Source of the DNA: Burkholderiaceae bacterium
GTDB lineage: Bacteria; Pseudomonadota; Gammaproteobacteria; Burkholderiales; Burkholderiaceae_C
Direction: 5' to 3'
Assembly: GCA_016790515.1 (NCBI GenBank)
Contig: JAEUOY010000063.1
Location: 1 to 33,031 of the forward strand
Length of the DNA: 33,031 nucleotides
This document shows, one piece after another, positions 16,100-24,026 of this stretch. Numbering within the stretch: the stretch's first letter is position 1; every line of letters starts with the position of its first letter. Position numbers and translations under genes: made by a program. The notes under the pieces are model-generated. The model was not told the origin of the DNA, searched no databases, and worked only from the letters and a program-made list of their open reading frames with translations.

Positions 16100-16729
16100 T
16101 CAGGCCGACGCGAAGTAGCGGTCGGCGCAGCGCGACAACTGCCGCTGCGGCGTGCGCTGCAGCGCGCACAGCAGCCCGAACGGCACTTCGGCGGCGTAGC
16201 GCCGCTGCACCTCGGCAACGATGCGCCGCCACAGCTCGGCGGCCATCTCGGCATCGGCCAGCGCGCGGTGGGCGCGGCCGGTCGGCGCGATGCCGTGGAA
16301 CCGGGCCAGCGTGCCCAGCTTGTGGTTCGGCGCCTCGGGCCACAGCCGGCGCGACAGCAGCAGCGTGCAGCCGAATTCGGGCCGCAGCGCGCCGGCGCCG
16401 GCCAGCGCCATCTCGTGCTGCCAGAAGCCGCGGTCGAAGCCGGCGTTGTGCGCCACCAGCGCGCAGCCGCGGGTGAACTCGGCGACCTCGCGCATCACCT
16501 GCGCGGCCGGCGGCGCGGCGGCGACCATGCGGTCGCTGATGCCGGTGAGCTGCACGATGAACGGCGGCACCCGCACGCCGGCGTTCATCAGGCTGGCGTA
16601 GCGGTCGACGATGCGGCCCTCGCGCAGCAGCACCACCGCGATCTCGGTCGCCCGCGCGCCCATCGCCGGGCTCATGCCGGTGGTCTCGAAATCGATGACG
16701 GCGACGGTCTCGGGGGTGGCGGGCGGCAT
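16100..16729 (-). CDS. DnaQ-like 3'-5' exonuclease
   Basis: A 209-aa DEDDh exonuclease of the DnaQ/PolC-epsilon superfamily. Exo I is VIDFETTG (D13, E15), Exo II is AHNAGFDRGF (D99), and Exo III is HRALADAEM (H154, D159). It covers the exonuclease domain only, with a C-terminal extension of about 40 residues carrying two cysteines. This fits a stand-alone proofreading or RNase-T-like exonuclease rather than the replicative epsilon subunit. The only credible start, ATG 16729, has no SD; instead a perfect 7-bp hairpin directly abuts it. It is divergent from the TctC gene. Confidence 0.92.
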   Translation of the reverse strand: MPPATPETVAVIDFETTGMSPAMGARATEIAVVLLREGRIVDRYASLMNAGVRVPPFIVQLTGISDRMVAAAPPAAQVMREVAEFTRGCALVAHNAGFDRGFWQHEMALAGAGALRPEFGCTLLLSRRLWPEAPNHKLGTLARFHGIAPTGRAHRALADAEMAAELWRRIVAEVQRRYAAEVPFGLLCALQRTPQRQLSRCADRYFASA

Positions 16730-16749
16730 CCGGCGATTTTCGTCGCCGG
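16730..16749 (-). promoter_or_regulatory. Hairpin abutting the exonuclease start codon
   Basis: On the gene strand this reads CCGGCGA-CGAAAA-TCGCCGG: a perfect 7-bp stem with an A-rich loop ending one base before the ATG. It occupies the place where an SD should be, so it could limit translation or lie outside a leaderless transcript. Confidence 0.4.
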
Positions 16750-16810
16750 GACCCTGCGCACCGGTTCGGCTCGATAGACTGGCGCGCTTCCCCCGAGACC
16801 GGAGACTGCC

Positions 16811-17785
16811 ATGCCCTGTGCGAATGTCCCCCGCCGCCGCCTGCTCGCGCTGGCCGCCCTGGCCGCGGCCGCCCCGTCGTTGCGGGCCCAGGCGGCCTTC
16901 CCGAACCGTCCGATCACGCTGATCGTGCCCTGGCCGCCCGGCGGCTCGACCGACCGCCACCTGCGCACGCTGGCCGAGATCGCCGGCAAGCACCTCGGCC
17001 AGCAGGTGATCATCGCCAACCAGCCCGGCGGCGGCGGCACCACCGGGCCGGGCAACATGGCGCTGCAGGCCAAGCCCGACGGCTACACGATCGCCCAGTT
17101 CCCGATGGGCATGCTGCGCATTCCGCACATGCAGAAGACGCTGTGGAACCCGCTGACCGACTTCAGCTTCATCATCGGCGTCACCGGCTACACCTTCGGC
17201 TTCGTCGTCAAGGCCGATTCGCCGTACAAGACCTTCAACGACTACCTCGACGCCGCGCGCAAGCAGCCCGGCAAGATCGACTTCGGCTCGACCGGCGCCG
17301 GCACCAGCCCGCACCTGCTGATCGAGGAAGTGGCCGACGCCGCCAAGGTCGAGCTCAACCACATCCCGTTCAAGGGCAACGCCGACCTGATGCAGGCGCT
17401 GCTCGGCGGCCACGTGATGGCCGCCAGCGACGCCACCGGCTGGGACAAGTTCGTCGACAGCGGCCAGATGCGGCTGCTGGTGACCTTCGGCGAGAACCGG
17501 GTCAAGCGCTACCCCAACGTGCCCACCGCCAAGGAGCTGGGTCTCGGCGTGGTCAGCAATTCGCCCTACGGCCTGGCCGGCCCCAAGGGCATGGACCCGG
17601 CAGTGGTCAAGGCGCTGCACGACGCGTTCAGGAAGGCGATGGACGACCCGAAGCACCTGGAAGTGCTGGAGCAGCTGAACCAGCCGGTCTGGTACCGCAG
17701 CAGTGCCGACTACGCCGCCTGGGTGCGCACGACCTTCGGCAAGGAAAAGGCGCTGATCGAGAAGCTGGGGCTGGCCGGCAAGTGA
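16811..17785 (+). CDS. Bug/TctC-family periplasmic substrate-binding protein
   Basis: A 324-aa receptor of the tripartite tricarboxylate transporter family. It has a PRRRLLALAA leader cleaved near LRAQA, then family landmarks: RPITLIVPWPPGGSTD (the carboxylate-binding first loop), NQPGGGGTTGP, KPDGYTI, FGSTGAGTSPHL, IPFKGNADLMQALLGGHV, and AKELGLGVVSNSPYG. These bind small carboxylates or other organic anions. No tctA or tctB membrane genes are present, which is usual for the expanded Bug families of Burkholderiales. It precedes the Mo-hydroxylase genes but is separated from them by a candidate terminator. Confidence 0.95.
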   Translation: MPCANVPRRRLLALAALAAAAPSLRAQAAFPNRPITLIVPWPPGGSTDRHLRTLAEIAGKHLGQQVIIANQPGGGGTTGPGNMALQAKPDGYTIAQFPMGMLRIPHMQKTLWNPLTDFSFIIGVTGYTFGFVVKADSPYKTFNDYLDAARKQPGKIDFGSTGAGTSPHLLIEEVADAAKVELNHIPFKGNADLMQALLGGHVMAASDATGWDKFVDSGQMRLLVTFGENRVKRYPNVPTAKELGLGVVSNSPYGLAGPKGMDPAVVKALHDAFRKAMDDPKHLEVLEQLNQPVWYRSSADYAAWVRTTFGKEKALIEKLGLAGK

Positions 17786-17800
17786 TGCGCTGCGGATAAC

Positions 17801-17816
17801 CCCGCCGCCGGGCGGG
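17801..17816 (+). terminator. Hairpin downstream of the TctC gene
   Basis: CCCGCC-GCCG-GGCGGG, followed by CTGTTGCAAATT. It lies 15 bp past the TctC stop and 77 bp before the Mo-hydroxylase operon. It may end TctC transcription; the T content after the stem is modest. Confidence 0.4.
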
Positions 17817-17892
17817 CTGTTGCAAATTCCGATGCCGCCGCGGGGCCGCCATCGCATGATGCCGGCCACCGCTCGAGCACAGGAGTCCGGCG

Positions 17893-18351
17893 ATGGCCAC
17901 CCTCAACGTCAACGGCAGCGTGCGCAGCCACGACGCCGAACCCGACACCCCGCTGCTGTGGGTGCTGCGCGAGCAGCTCGGCCTGACCGGCACCAAGTAC
18001 GGCTGCGGCGTCGCGCAGTGCGGCGCCTGCACCGTGCACATCGACGGCGTCGCCGTCCGCTCCTGCGCGCGGCCGGTGTCGACGGTCGGGGCGAACGAGA
18101 AGATCACGACGATCGAGGGCCTGTCGCCCGACGGCAGGCACCCGCTGCAGCAGGCCTGGGTCGCGCTGGACGTGCCGCAATGCGGCTTCTGCCAGTCGGG
18201 CATGCTGATGACCGCGGCCGCGCTGATGAAGGCCAAGCCGCGGCCCAGCGACCAGGACGTTCGCGAGGCGATGACCAACATCTGCCGCTGCGGCACCTAC
18301 AACCGCGTCAAGGCGGCGATCCTGATGGCCAGCGCGGCCGCCAAGGGCTGA
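17893..18351 (+). CDS. iorA: Mo-hydroxylase [2Fe-2S] subunit (isoquinoline 1-oxidoreductase alpha-like)
   Basis: A 152-aa small subunit of the xanthine-oxidase family. The plant-type [2Fe-2S] cluster is bound by C38, C43, C46 and C58 ([18 protein letters not shown]), and the second cluster by C97, C100, C131 and C133 ([20 protein letters not shown]). It passes electrons from the molybdenum centre of its large partner to an acceptor. AGGAG lies just upstream of the ATG. It is the first gene of a six-gene same-strand group ending with soxA, and the large subunit starts 12 bp downstream. There is no separate FAD subunit, so a cytochrome is the likely acceptor. The symbol reflects family similarity; the substrate is not known. 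Confidence 0.92.
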   Translation: MATLNVNGSVRSHDAEPDTPLLWVLREQLGLTGTKYGCGVAQCGACTVHIDGVAVRSCARPVSTVGANEKITTIEGLSPDGRHPLQQAWVALDVPQCGFCQSGMLMTAAALMKAKPRPSDQDVREAMTNICRCGTYNRVKAAILMASAAAKG

Positions 18352-18363
18352 GGGGGGCTGGCG

Positions 18364-20556
18364 ATGAACACCGTCACCGACCGTCGCCCGCAGTCGCCGT
18401 CGCGCCGCCGCTTCCTCGCCACCAGCAGCGCCAGCGCCGGCGGGCTGATGCTGGGCTTTCACCTGCCGCCGGCGCGCAGCCAGGCCGCGCCGCCCGAGAT
18501 CAATGCCTGGGTGTTGATCCGGCCCGACGAGACCGTGGTGATCCGCATCGCCCGCAGCGAGATGGGCCAGGGCACGCTGACCGGCCTGGCCCAGCTGGTC
18601 GCCGAGGAGCTGCAGTGCGACTGGGCCCGCGTCAGCACCGAATACCCGACGCCGGGGCAGAACCTGGCGCGCAACCGCGCCTGGGGCAACTTCTCGACCG
18701 GCGGCAGCCGCGGCGTGCGCGAATCGCACGACTACGTGCGCAAGGGCGGCGCCGCGGCGCGGATGATGCTGGTTCAGGCCGCCGCCGACGGCTGGGGCGT
18801 GCCGGCGGCCGACTGCCGGGTCGACAAGGGCGTGATCAGCCATCCCGCCTCGGGCCGGCGCACCACCTACGGCGCGGTGGCCCCCGCCGCGGCCAAGCTG
18901 GCGCCGCCGGCCGAGGTGCCGCTGAAGGACCCGAAGACCTGGACCATCGCCGGCCGGCCGCTGCCGCGGCTGGACACCGTCGCCAAGACCACCGGCGCCC
19001 AGGTCTACGGCATCGACCTGCAGCTGCCCGGGATGCTGAACGCGGCGATCCGCGACTGCCCCGTCGTCGGCGGCAGGCTCAGGCGCTTCGACGCCGCGGC
19101 GGTGATGGCGATGCCCGGCGTCAGGAAGGTCGTGCCGGTCGGCGATACCGCGGTGGTGGTGGTCGCCGACACCTGGTGGCGCGCGAAGAAGGCGCTCGAC
19201 GCGCTGCCCATCGAGTGGGACGAAGGCCCGAACGCGAAGCTGAACAGCGCCGACATCGCCGCGCTGCTGAAGGCCGGGCTCGACGCCCCCGAGGCGGTGG
19301 TCGGCCACCAGGTCGGCCAGGCGCGCGAGGCGCTGGCCGGCGCGGCGCGCACGATCGAGGCGGTCTACGCCTTCCCGTACCAGAACCACGCGACGATGGA
19401 GGTGATGAACGCCACCGCGCGCTGGACGCCCGAGCGCTGCGAGGTCTGGACCCCGACGCAGAACGGCGAGGCGGCGCTGGCCGCCACCGCCGAGGCCGCC
19501 GGCCTGCCGGCGGCGCAGTGCGAGGTCTACAAGATCCACCTCGGCGGCGGCTTCGGCCGCCGCGGCATGAGCGACTGGGTGCGCCAGGCGGTGGCGGTGG
19601 CCAGGGCGCTGCCCGGCACGCCGGTCAAGCTGATCTGGAGCCGCGAAGAGGACATGCAGCACGGCTTCTACCACCCGGTCACGCAGTGCAAGCTGCGCGC
19701 CGGCATCGACGCCCAGGGCAAGCTGAGCGCGCTGCACATGCGCATCTCGGGGCAGTCGATCCTGGCCGCGCTGTTCCCGCAGAACGTCCAGAACGGGCGC
19801 GACCCGGTGGTCTTCCAGGGCCTGAACGCCGGCGGCACCGAGGGTGCGCTGGGCTATGCGATCCCGAACCTGCTGATCGACCACGCGATGCGCAACCCGC
19901 CGGTGCGGCCGGGCTTCTGGCGCGGCGTCAACCTGAACCAGAACGCGGTCTACCTGGAGTGCTTCCTCGACGAGATCGCCCATGCGACCCGGCAGGACCC
20001 GCTGGCGCTGCGGCGCCAGCTGCTGGCCAGTTCGCCCAGGCACCTGGCGGTGCTCGAAGCGGTGGCCCGGCGTGCCGGCTGGGGCACGCCGGCGGCGCCG
20101 GTCAACGGCCAGGCGGTGCACCGCGGGCTGGCGCAGATCATGGGTTTCGGCAGCTATGTCGCGGCCTGCGCCGAGGTCTCGGTCAGCCCGGCGGGCGAGC
20201 TGACGATCCACCGCATCGTCGCCGCCACCGACTGCGGTCACGCGGTGAACCCGCAGCAGATCGAGGCCCAGGTCGAGGGCTCGTTCGCCTACGGCCTGTC
20301 GGCCGCGCTGCTGGGCGAGTGCACGGTCGAGAACGGCCGCATCGTGCAGACCAACTTCGACAGCTACCCGGTGCTGCAGCTCGCCCAGATGCCCAAGGTC
20401 GAGACGATCGTGATGCCCTCGGGCGGCTTCTGGGGCGGCGTCGGCGAGCCGACGATCGCGGTCGCCGCGCCGGCGGTGCTGAACGCGATCTTTGCCGCCA
20501 CCGGCCAGCGCATCCGCAGGCTGCCGATCGGGAACCAGTCGCTGAAACGGGCATGA
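18364..20556 (+). CDS. iorB: Molybdopterin-binding Mo-hydroxylase large subunit (isoquinoline 1-oxidoreductase beta / aldehyde dehydrogenase-like)
   Basis: A 730-aa catalytic subunit with a Tat leader (SRRRFLATSSASAGGLMLG), so the enzyme is periplasmic. Landmarks include RSEMGQGTLTGLAQLVAEEL near 62-82, an aldehyde-oxidase a/b hammerhead segment near 215-300, GGGFGRRG at about 394-401 contacting the cofactor, GFWRGVNLNQNAVYLECFLD, and the C-terminal GGVGEPTIAVAAPA, where E695 is the expected catalytic glutamate. Relatives hydroxylate N-heterocycles or oxidise aldehydes. The Tat leader carries the co-folded small subunit along. The stop is 7 bp before soxX, so the Sox cytochrome is a candidate electron acceptor. 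Substrate unknown. Confidence 0.92.
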   Translation: MNTVTDRRPQSPSRRRFLATSSASAGGLMLGFHLPPARSQAAPPEINAWVLIRPDETVVIRIARSEMGQGTLTGLAQLVAEELQCDWARVSTEYPTPGQNLARNRAWGNFSTGGSRGVRESHDYVRKGGAAARMMLVQAAADGWGVPAADCRVDKGVISHPASGRRTTYGAVAPAAAKLAPPAEVPLKDPKTWTIAGRPLPRLDTVAKTTGAQVYGIDLQLPGMLNAAIRDCPVVGGRLRRFDAAAVMAMPGVRKVVPVGDTAVVVVADTWWRAKKALDALPIEWDEGPNAKLNSADIAALLKAGLDAPEAVVGHQVGQAREALAGAARTIEAVYAFPYQNHATMEVMNATARWTPERCEVWTPTQNGEAALAATAEAAGLPAAQCEVYKIHLGGGFGRRGMSDWVRQAVAVARALPGTPVKLIWSREEDMQHGFYHPVTQCKLRAGIDAQGKLSALHMRISGQSILAALFPQNVQNGRDPVVFQGLNAGGTEGALGYAIPNLLIDHAMRNPPVRPGFWRGVNLNQNAVYLECFLDEIAHATRQDPLALRRQLLASSPRHLAVLEAVARRAGWGTPAAPVNGQAVHRGLAQIMGFGSYVAACAEVSVSPAGELTIHRIVAATDCGHAVNPQQIEAQVEGSFAYGLSAALLGECTVENGRIVQTNFDSYPVLQLAQMPKVETIVMPSGGFWGGVGEPTIAVAAPAVLNAIFAATGQRIRRLPIGNQSLKRA

Positions 20557-20563
20557 AGCAGGC

Positions 20564-20947
20564 ATGAGGCGGATGGCCGCGGCGGTGATGGCGCCGGTGC
20601 TGATCGGCACCGCTGCGGCCGCGGCGGCCGGCGACCCGGCGCGCGGCGAAGCGATCGCCACCAGCCGCTCGCTGGGCCTGTGCACGCTGTGCCACGCGCT
20701 GCCCGGCCAGCCGCCGGCGCTGCAGGGCAACCTCGGCCCGCCGCTGGCCGGCATCGGCGCCCGGCTCGATGCCCAGGCGCTGCGGGCGCGGCTGCTGACC
20801 CCGGAACGGTTCAACCCCGACACCCTGATGCCGGCCTACGGCCGCAGCGAAGGGCTGCAGCGCGTCGCCGCCGCGCAACGCGGCCGCCCGCTGCTGACGC
20901 CGGCGCAGATCGACGACGTGGTGGCCTACCTCGCAGGCCTGCGATGA
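20564..20947 (+). CDS. soxX: SoxX-type monohaem cytochrome c
   Basis: A 127-aa periplasmic cytochrome: signal peptide (AAAVMAPVLIGTAAAAAAG), haem motif CTLCH (C40, C43, H44), and axial Met in TLMPAYG (M89). The C-terminal part (RFNPDTLMPAYGRSEGLQRV, then RPLLTPAQIDDVVAYLAGLR) is typical of SoxX. With SoxA it forms SoxAX, which couples a sulfur substrate to the SoxY cysteine and takes up two electrons. The ATG lies 7 bp after the Mo-hydroxylase stop, and the TGA overlaps the soxY ATG. An alternative start lies 9 bp further in. A generic dehydrogenase cytochrome is possible, but soxYZA next to it favours SoxX. Confidence 0.88.
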   Translation: MRRMAAAVMAPVLIGTAAAAAAGDPARGEAIATSRSLGLCTLCHALPGQPPALQGNLGPPLAGIGARLDAQALRARLLTPERFNPDTLMPAYGRSEGLQRVAAAQRGRPLLTPAQIDDVVAYLAGLR

Positions 20948-21414
20948 GCGGCGCGCCGTCCGCCCGCGCCGGCCGCCGCCTGCTGCTGCAGCGTGCCGGC
21001 GGGCTGTGGCTGGCGCTGCAGTGGCGGCCCGCCGCCGCGGCGTCGGGCCCCGAATCGCTGCAGGCCGTGGTGCAGCGCTGGGCTGGCGGCCGGCCGCTGC
21101 GCGAGGGCCGGATCGGATTCGAGGTCGCGCCGCTGGTCGAGAACGGCAACGCGGTGCCGGTCTCGGTGACGGTCGACAGCCCGATGACCGCCGCCGACCA
21201 TGTGCAGGAGATCGTGATCTTCAACGAGCGCAACCCGCAGCGCGAGGTCGCCCGCTTCACGCTGACACCGGCCTGCGGGCGGGCGCAGGTCGACGCCCGC
21301 ATCCGGCTGGCCACCTCGCAGCGCCTGGTCGCGCTGGCGCGGCTGAGCGACGGCAGCCAGTGGGCGCGCTACGTCGACGTGATCGTGACGCTGGCCGCCT
21401 GCGTGGAGGCTTGA
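20944..21414 (+). CDS. soxY: SoxY sulfur-carrier protein with atypical C-terminus
   Basis: A 156-aa Tat-exported protein (GRRLLLQRAGGLWLALQW). The mature Ig-like fold carries SoxY markers: IGFEVAPLVENGNAVPVSVT, then MTAADHVQEIVIFNERNPQR, then ATSQRLVALARLSDGSQW. SoxY holds sulfur intermediates on a cysteine in a C-terminal GGCGG swinging arm. Here the end is VIVTLAACVEA: Cys153 is kept, but both glycine pairs are replaced and one residue is added after the cysteine. Another cysteine sits at 111 (TPACGRAQ). The loss of glycines should stiffen the arm, so partner enzymes may differ from the standard set. The start overlaps the soxX stop. Confidence 0.87.
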   Translation: MSGAPSARAGRRLLLQRAGGLWLALQWRPAAAASGPESLQAVVQRWAGGRPLREGRIGFEVAPLVENGNAVPVSVTVDSPMTAADHVQEIVIFNERNPQREVARFTLTPACGRAQVDARIRLATSQRLVALARLSDGSQWARYVDVIVTLAACVEA

Positions 21415-21418
21415 CGCG

Positions 21419-21754
21419 ATGGCCGCCGACGCCCGGGTCCGCACGCTGATCCACGGCACCGAGTCGCTGCAGCGCGGCGTGCCGGGCGAGCTCCGCGTCA
21501 CGCTCGGCCACCCGATGGAGAGCGGCCAGCGCACCGACGGCTACGGCAAGCTGGTGCCGCGCAACATCTGCACCCGCTTCGAATGCCGGCTCGACGGCGC
21601 GCTGGTCTTCGCCGCCGACCTGTACCCGGCGATCGCCGCCAACCCGATGCTGGCGTTCTGGCTGCGCGCCGACGGCCCGGGCACGCTGGTCTTCGAGTGG
21701 ACCGGCGACCAGGGCTTCGAGCACCGCGAGACGCGGGCGATCCGGCCGGCATGA
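21419..21754 (+). CDS. soxZ: SoxZ, partner of SoxY
   Basis: A 111-aa protein without its own signal, exported by hitchhiking with Tat-exported SoxY. Family landmarks: GELRVTLGHPMESGQRTDGY (H-P-M-E-x-G-x-R), then NICTRFECRLDGALVFAADL, and AANPMLAFWLRADGPGTLVF. SoxZ forms the stable SoxYZ heterodimer. The gene starts 4 bp after soxY and its TGA overlaps the soxA ATG. Length is normal. Confidence 0.93.
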   Translation: MAADARVRTLIHGTESLQRGVPGELRVTLGHPMESGQRTDGYGKLVPRNICTRFECRLDGALVFAADLYPAIAANPMLAFWLRADGPGTLVFEWTGDQGFEHRETRAIRPA

Positions 21755-22530
21755 CGGCACCGGCGCGGTGGACGCAGCGGGTGCTGCTGCTGGCCAGCGC
21801 CTTGCCGGCGCTGGCCGCGGCCCAGCCCGATGCGCGCCGCTCGGGCCTCGACTTCATGAGCCCGGCGCTGCAGGCGCTGCAGCGCGACGACCGCCAGAAC
21901 CCGGCGATGCTGTTCCTGCCCGACGGCGAGGCACTGTGGCGCAGCCCGTCCGGCGCGGCGGGCCGGTCCTGCGCCGACTGCCACGGCGACGCCGCGCGCT
22001 CGATGGCCGGCGTCGCGGCGCGCTACCCGGCCTGGGATGCCGCCAGCGGCCAGGCGCTGAACCTCACCGGCCGCGTCAATGCCTGCCGCCAGCGCCACCA
22101 GCAGGCCGCGCCACTGGCCGCCGAATCGGCCGACGCGCTGGCGCTGACGGCCTGGCTGGGCCGGCTGTCGCGCGGCCTGCCGCTGGCCCCGCCCGACGAT
22201 GACCGGCTGGCGCCGCTGCGCGCCCGGGGCCAGGCGCTGTGGCAGCAGCGGCTGGGCCAGCTGAACCTCGCGTGTACGCACTGCCACGACCAGCGCGCCG
22301 GCCAGCGCCTGGGCGGCGCGGTGATCCCGCAGGCCCATGCCACCGGCTATCCGGTCTATCGCCTCGAATGGCAGGGCCTGGGCAGCCTGCAGCGCCGGCT
22401 GCGCGGCTGCGTCGCCGGCGTGCGCGCCGAGCCGTATGCGCCCGATGCCGTCGAATGGCTGGCGCTCGAGGCCTTCCTGGCCCGGCGCGCCGCCGGCATG
22501 GCGGTGGAGACGCCGGCCGTGCGGCCTTGA
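21751..22530 (+). CDS. soxA: SoxA dihaem cytochrome c
   Basis: A 259-aa periplasmic cytochrome with a signal peptide (VLLLASALPALAAA). Two haem motifs are present, CADCH (C74, C77, H78) and CTHCH (C175, C178, H179). The cysteines that serve as distal haem ligands in SoxA are C112 (VNACRQRHQQAAPLAAES) and C220 (RLRGCVAGVRAEPY). So this is the dihaem form with an intact active-site cysteine. SoxAX attaches the sulfur substrate to SoxY. In most clusters soxB follows; here the next gene is a convergent NDH-2 and no SoxB is encoded in the window. Confidence 0.93.
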   Translation: MTAPARWTQRVLLLASALPALAAAQPDARRSGLDFMSPALQALQRDDRQNPAMLFLPDGEALWRSPSGAAGRSCADCHGDAARSMAGVAARYPAWDAASGQALNLTGRVNACRQRHQQAAPLAAESADALALTAWLGRLSRGLPLAPPDDDRLAPLRARGQALWQQRLGQLNLACTHCHDQRAGQRLGGAVIPQAHATGYPVYRLEWQGLGSLQRRLRGCVAGVRAEPYAPDAVEWLALEAFLARRAAGMAVETPAVRP

Positions 22531-22548
22531 AACCGGCGGTCGCTCACA

Positions 22549-22627
22549 AGGAAACGCCGGGCCGTCCCAAGTTTCCTTGACCCCCGCGGGGGGCGGGCTG
22601 GGCGCAGCCCGGCCCTGGGGGCGCTCA
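22549..22627. repeat. 79-bp intergenic repeat, copy A
   Basis: Matches 25154-25232 in inverted orientation at 78 of 79 positions (one A/G difference at about 22569). Read in the direction of the NDH-2 gene it begins with that gene's TGA stop. It then contains three consecutive dyads: GGGCTG-CGCC-CAGCCC, the palindrome CCCCCGCGGGGG, and AGGAAAC with a 15-nt loop and GTTTCCT. It fills the gap between the convergent soxA and NDH-2 genes and probably acts as a terminator or mRNA 3'-end structure. Confidence 0.9.
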
Positions 22628-23980
22628 GTGCAGCTTGACCCGCGGCTCGGTGCTGCGCGTCAGCAGCCGCGAGGCCGAGCCCAGCGTGGTCTTCCACCAG
22701 CCGTGCAGCGCGACCTGGTGCATCTTGTACAGCGACAGGTACATCGTCCGCGCGAACAGGCCTTCGACCCACAGGTTGCCGCCGACCAGCGCGCCCATCA
22801 GGTTGCCCACCGTGGAGTACTCGCCCAGCGACACCAGCGAGCCGAAGTCGCGGTAGCGCCAGGGCTCGAGCGGCTGGCCGCGCAGCCGGCGGCGCAGCTG
22901 CTTCGCCAGGTGCGTGGCCTGCTGGTGCGCCGCCTGCGCGCGCGGCGGCACGTTGCCGCCGTGGCCCAGCCAGGGCGCCGCGGCGCAGTCGCCCAGCGCG
23001 AAGATCGCCGCATCGCGGGTGCTCTGCAGCGTCGGTTCGACGACCAGCTGGTTCAGCTTGTTGGTCTCCAGCCCGGCCAGGTCGCGCAGGAAGTCGGGCG
23101 CCTTGACGCCGGCAGCCCAGACCACCAGCTCGGCCGGCACCAGCTCGCCGTCGGCCAGCTGAACGCCTTCGGCGGTGACCGCGGTGACCCGCGAGCCGGT
23201 GCGCACCTGCACGCCCAGGCCGCGCAGCAGCGCGGTGGCCGCGCCGGCGATGCGCTCGGGCAGCGCCGGCAGGATGCGCGGGCCGGCCTCGATCAGGTTC
23301 AGCCGGATGTCGCGCTCGGGGTCGATGCGATCGAGGTTGTACGACACCAGCGTGCGCGTCGCCTTGTGCAGCTCGGCGGACAGTTCCACGCCGGTGGCAC
23401 CGGCGCCGATGATCGCCACCTGCAGCTGGCGCGGCGACAGCGGTTCGGACTGCATGTGCGCGCGCAGGCAGGCATTGACCAGCCGGCGATGGAAGCGCTG
23501 GGCCTGCGACGGCGTCTCCAGCGCGATCGCGTGCTCGGCGACGCCGGGCGTGCCGAAGTCGTTGGTGTTGCTGCCGACCGCGATCACCAGCGTGTCGTAG
23601 CCGCGGGTGTAGGCGGGGCTGACGGTCTCGCCGTCCTCGTCGCGCACCGGCGCCACGTGCACCAGGCGCTTGTCGCGGTCCAGGCCGGTCATCTCCCCGA
23701 CCCGGTAGCGGAAGCCGTGCCAGTGCGACTGCGCCAGGTAATCGGTGGCGTGAACGTGCAGGTCCATGCTGCCGGCGGCGATCTCGTGCAGGTGCGGCTT
23801 CCAGAAGTGCGAGCGCGCGCGCTCGATCAGCGTGATGTGGGCCAGCCCCTTGCGGCCCAGCGTGTCGCCGAGCCGGGTGGCCAGCTCCAGCCCGCCGGCG
23901 CCGCCGCCGACGATCACGATGCGGTGCAGGCCGGGGCCCGGACCCGGGTCGGCGGCGTGCGATGCGGAGGACTTGGCCAT
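22625..23980 (-). CDS. ndh: Type II NADH dehydrogenase (NDH-2)
   Basis: A 451-aa flavoprotein that oxidises NADH and reduces quinone at the inner membrane without pumping protons. The FAD dinucleotide motif is IVIVGGGAGGLELATRLGD at about 21-39, and the NADH motif is VAIIGAGATGVELSAEL. The second FAD motif is FALGDCAAAPW, followed by PPRAQAAHQQATHLAKQLRR, the quinone-side segment of NDH-2. The C-terminus (GNLMGALVGGNLWVEGLFAR, then MYLSLYKMHQVALHGWW) is the amphipathic membrane anchor. The stop codon is the first three bases of repeat A. The neighbouring leftward GDT1 gene is 46 bp upstream, so the two may be co-transcribed. Confidence 0.93.
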   Translation of the reverse strand: MAKSSASHAADPGPGPGLHRIVIVGGGAGGLELATRLGDTLGRKGLAHITLIERARSHFWKPHLHEIAAGSMDLHVHATDYLAQSHWHGFRYRVGEMTGLDRDKRLVHVAPVRDEDGETVSPAYTRGYDTLVIAVGSNTNDFGTPGVAEHAIALETPSQAQRFHRRLVNACLRAHMQSEPLSPRQLQVAIIGAGATGVELSAELHKATRTLVSYNLDRIDPERDIRLNLIEAGPRILPALPERIAGAATALLRGLGVQVRTGSRVTAVTAEGVQLADGELVPAELVVWAAGVKAPDFLRDLAGLETNKLNQLVVEPTLQSTRDAAIFALGDCAAAPWLGHGGNVPPRAQAAHQQATHLAKQLRRRLRGQPLEPWRYRDFGSLVSLGEYSTVGNLMGALVGGNLWVEGLFARTMYLSLYKMHQVALHGWWKTTLGSASRLLTRSTEPRVKLH

Positions 23981-24026
23981 GGCCGGAGATTAGCGCAGCC
24001 CCCAGGCAGCGCGGGGCACCAACGGG

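Noticed and set aside
17710-20823. A 1037-codon frame on the minus strand
   Set aside because: It is antisense to the two Mo-hydroxylase genes, low in complexity and has no recognisable domain.
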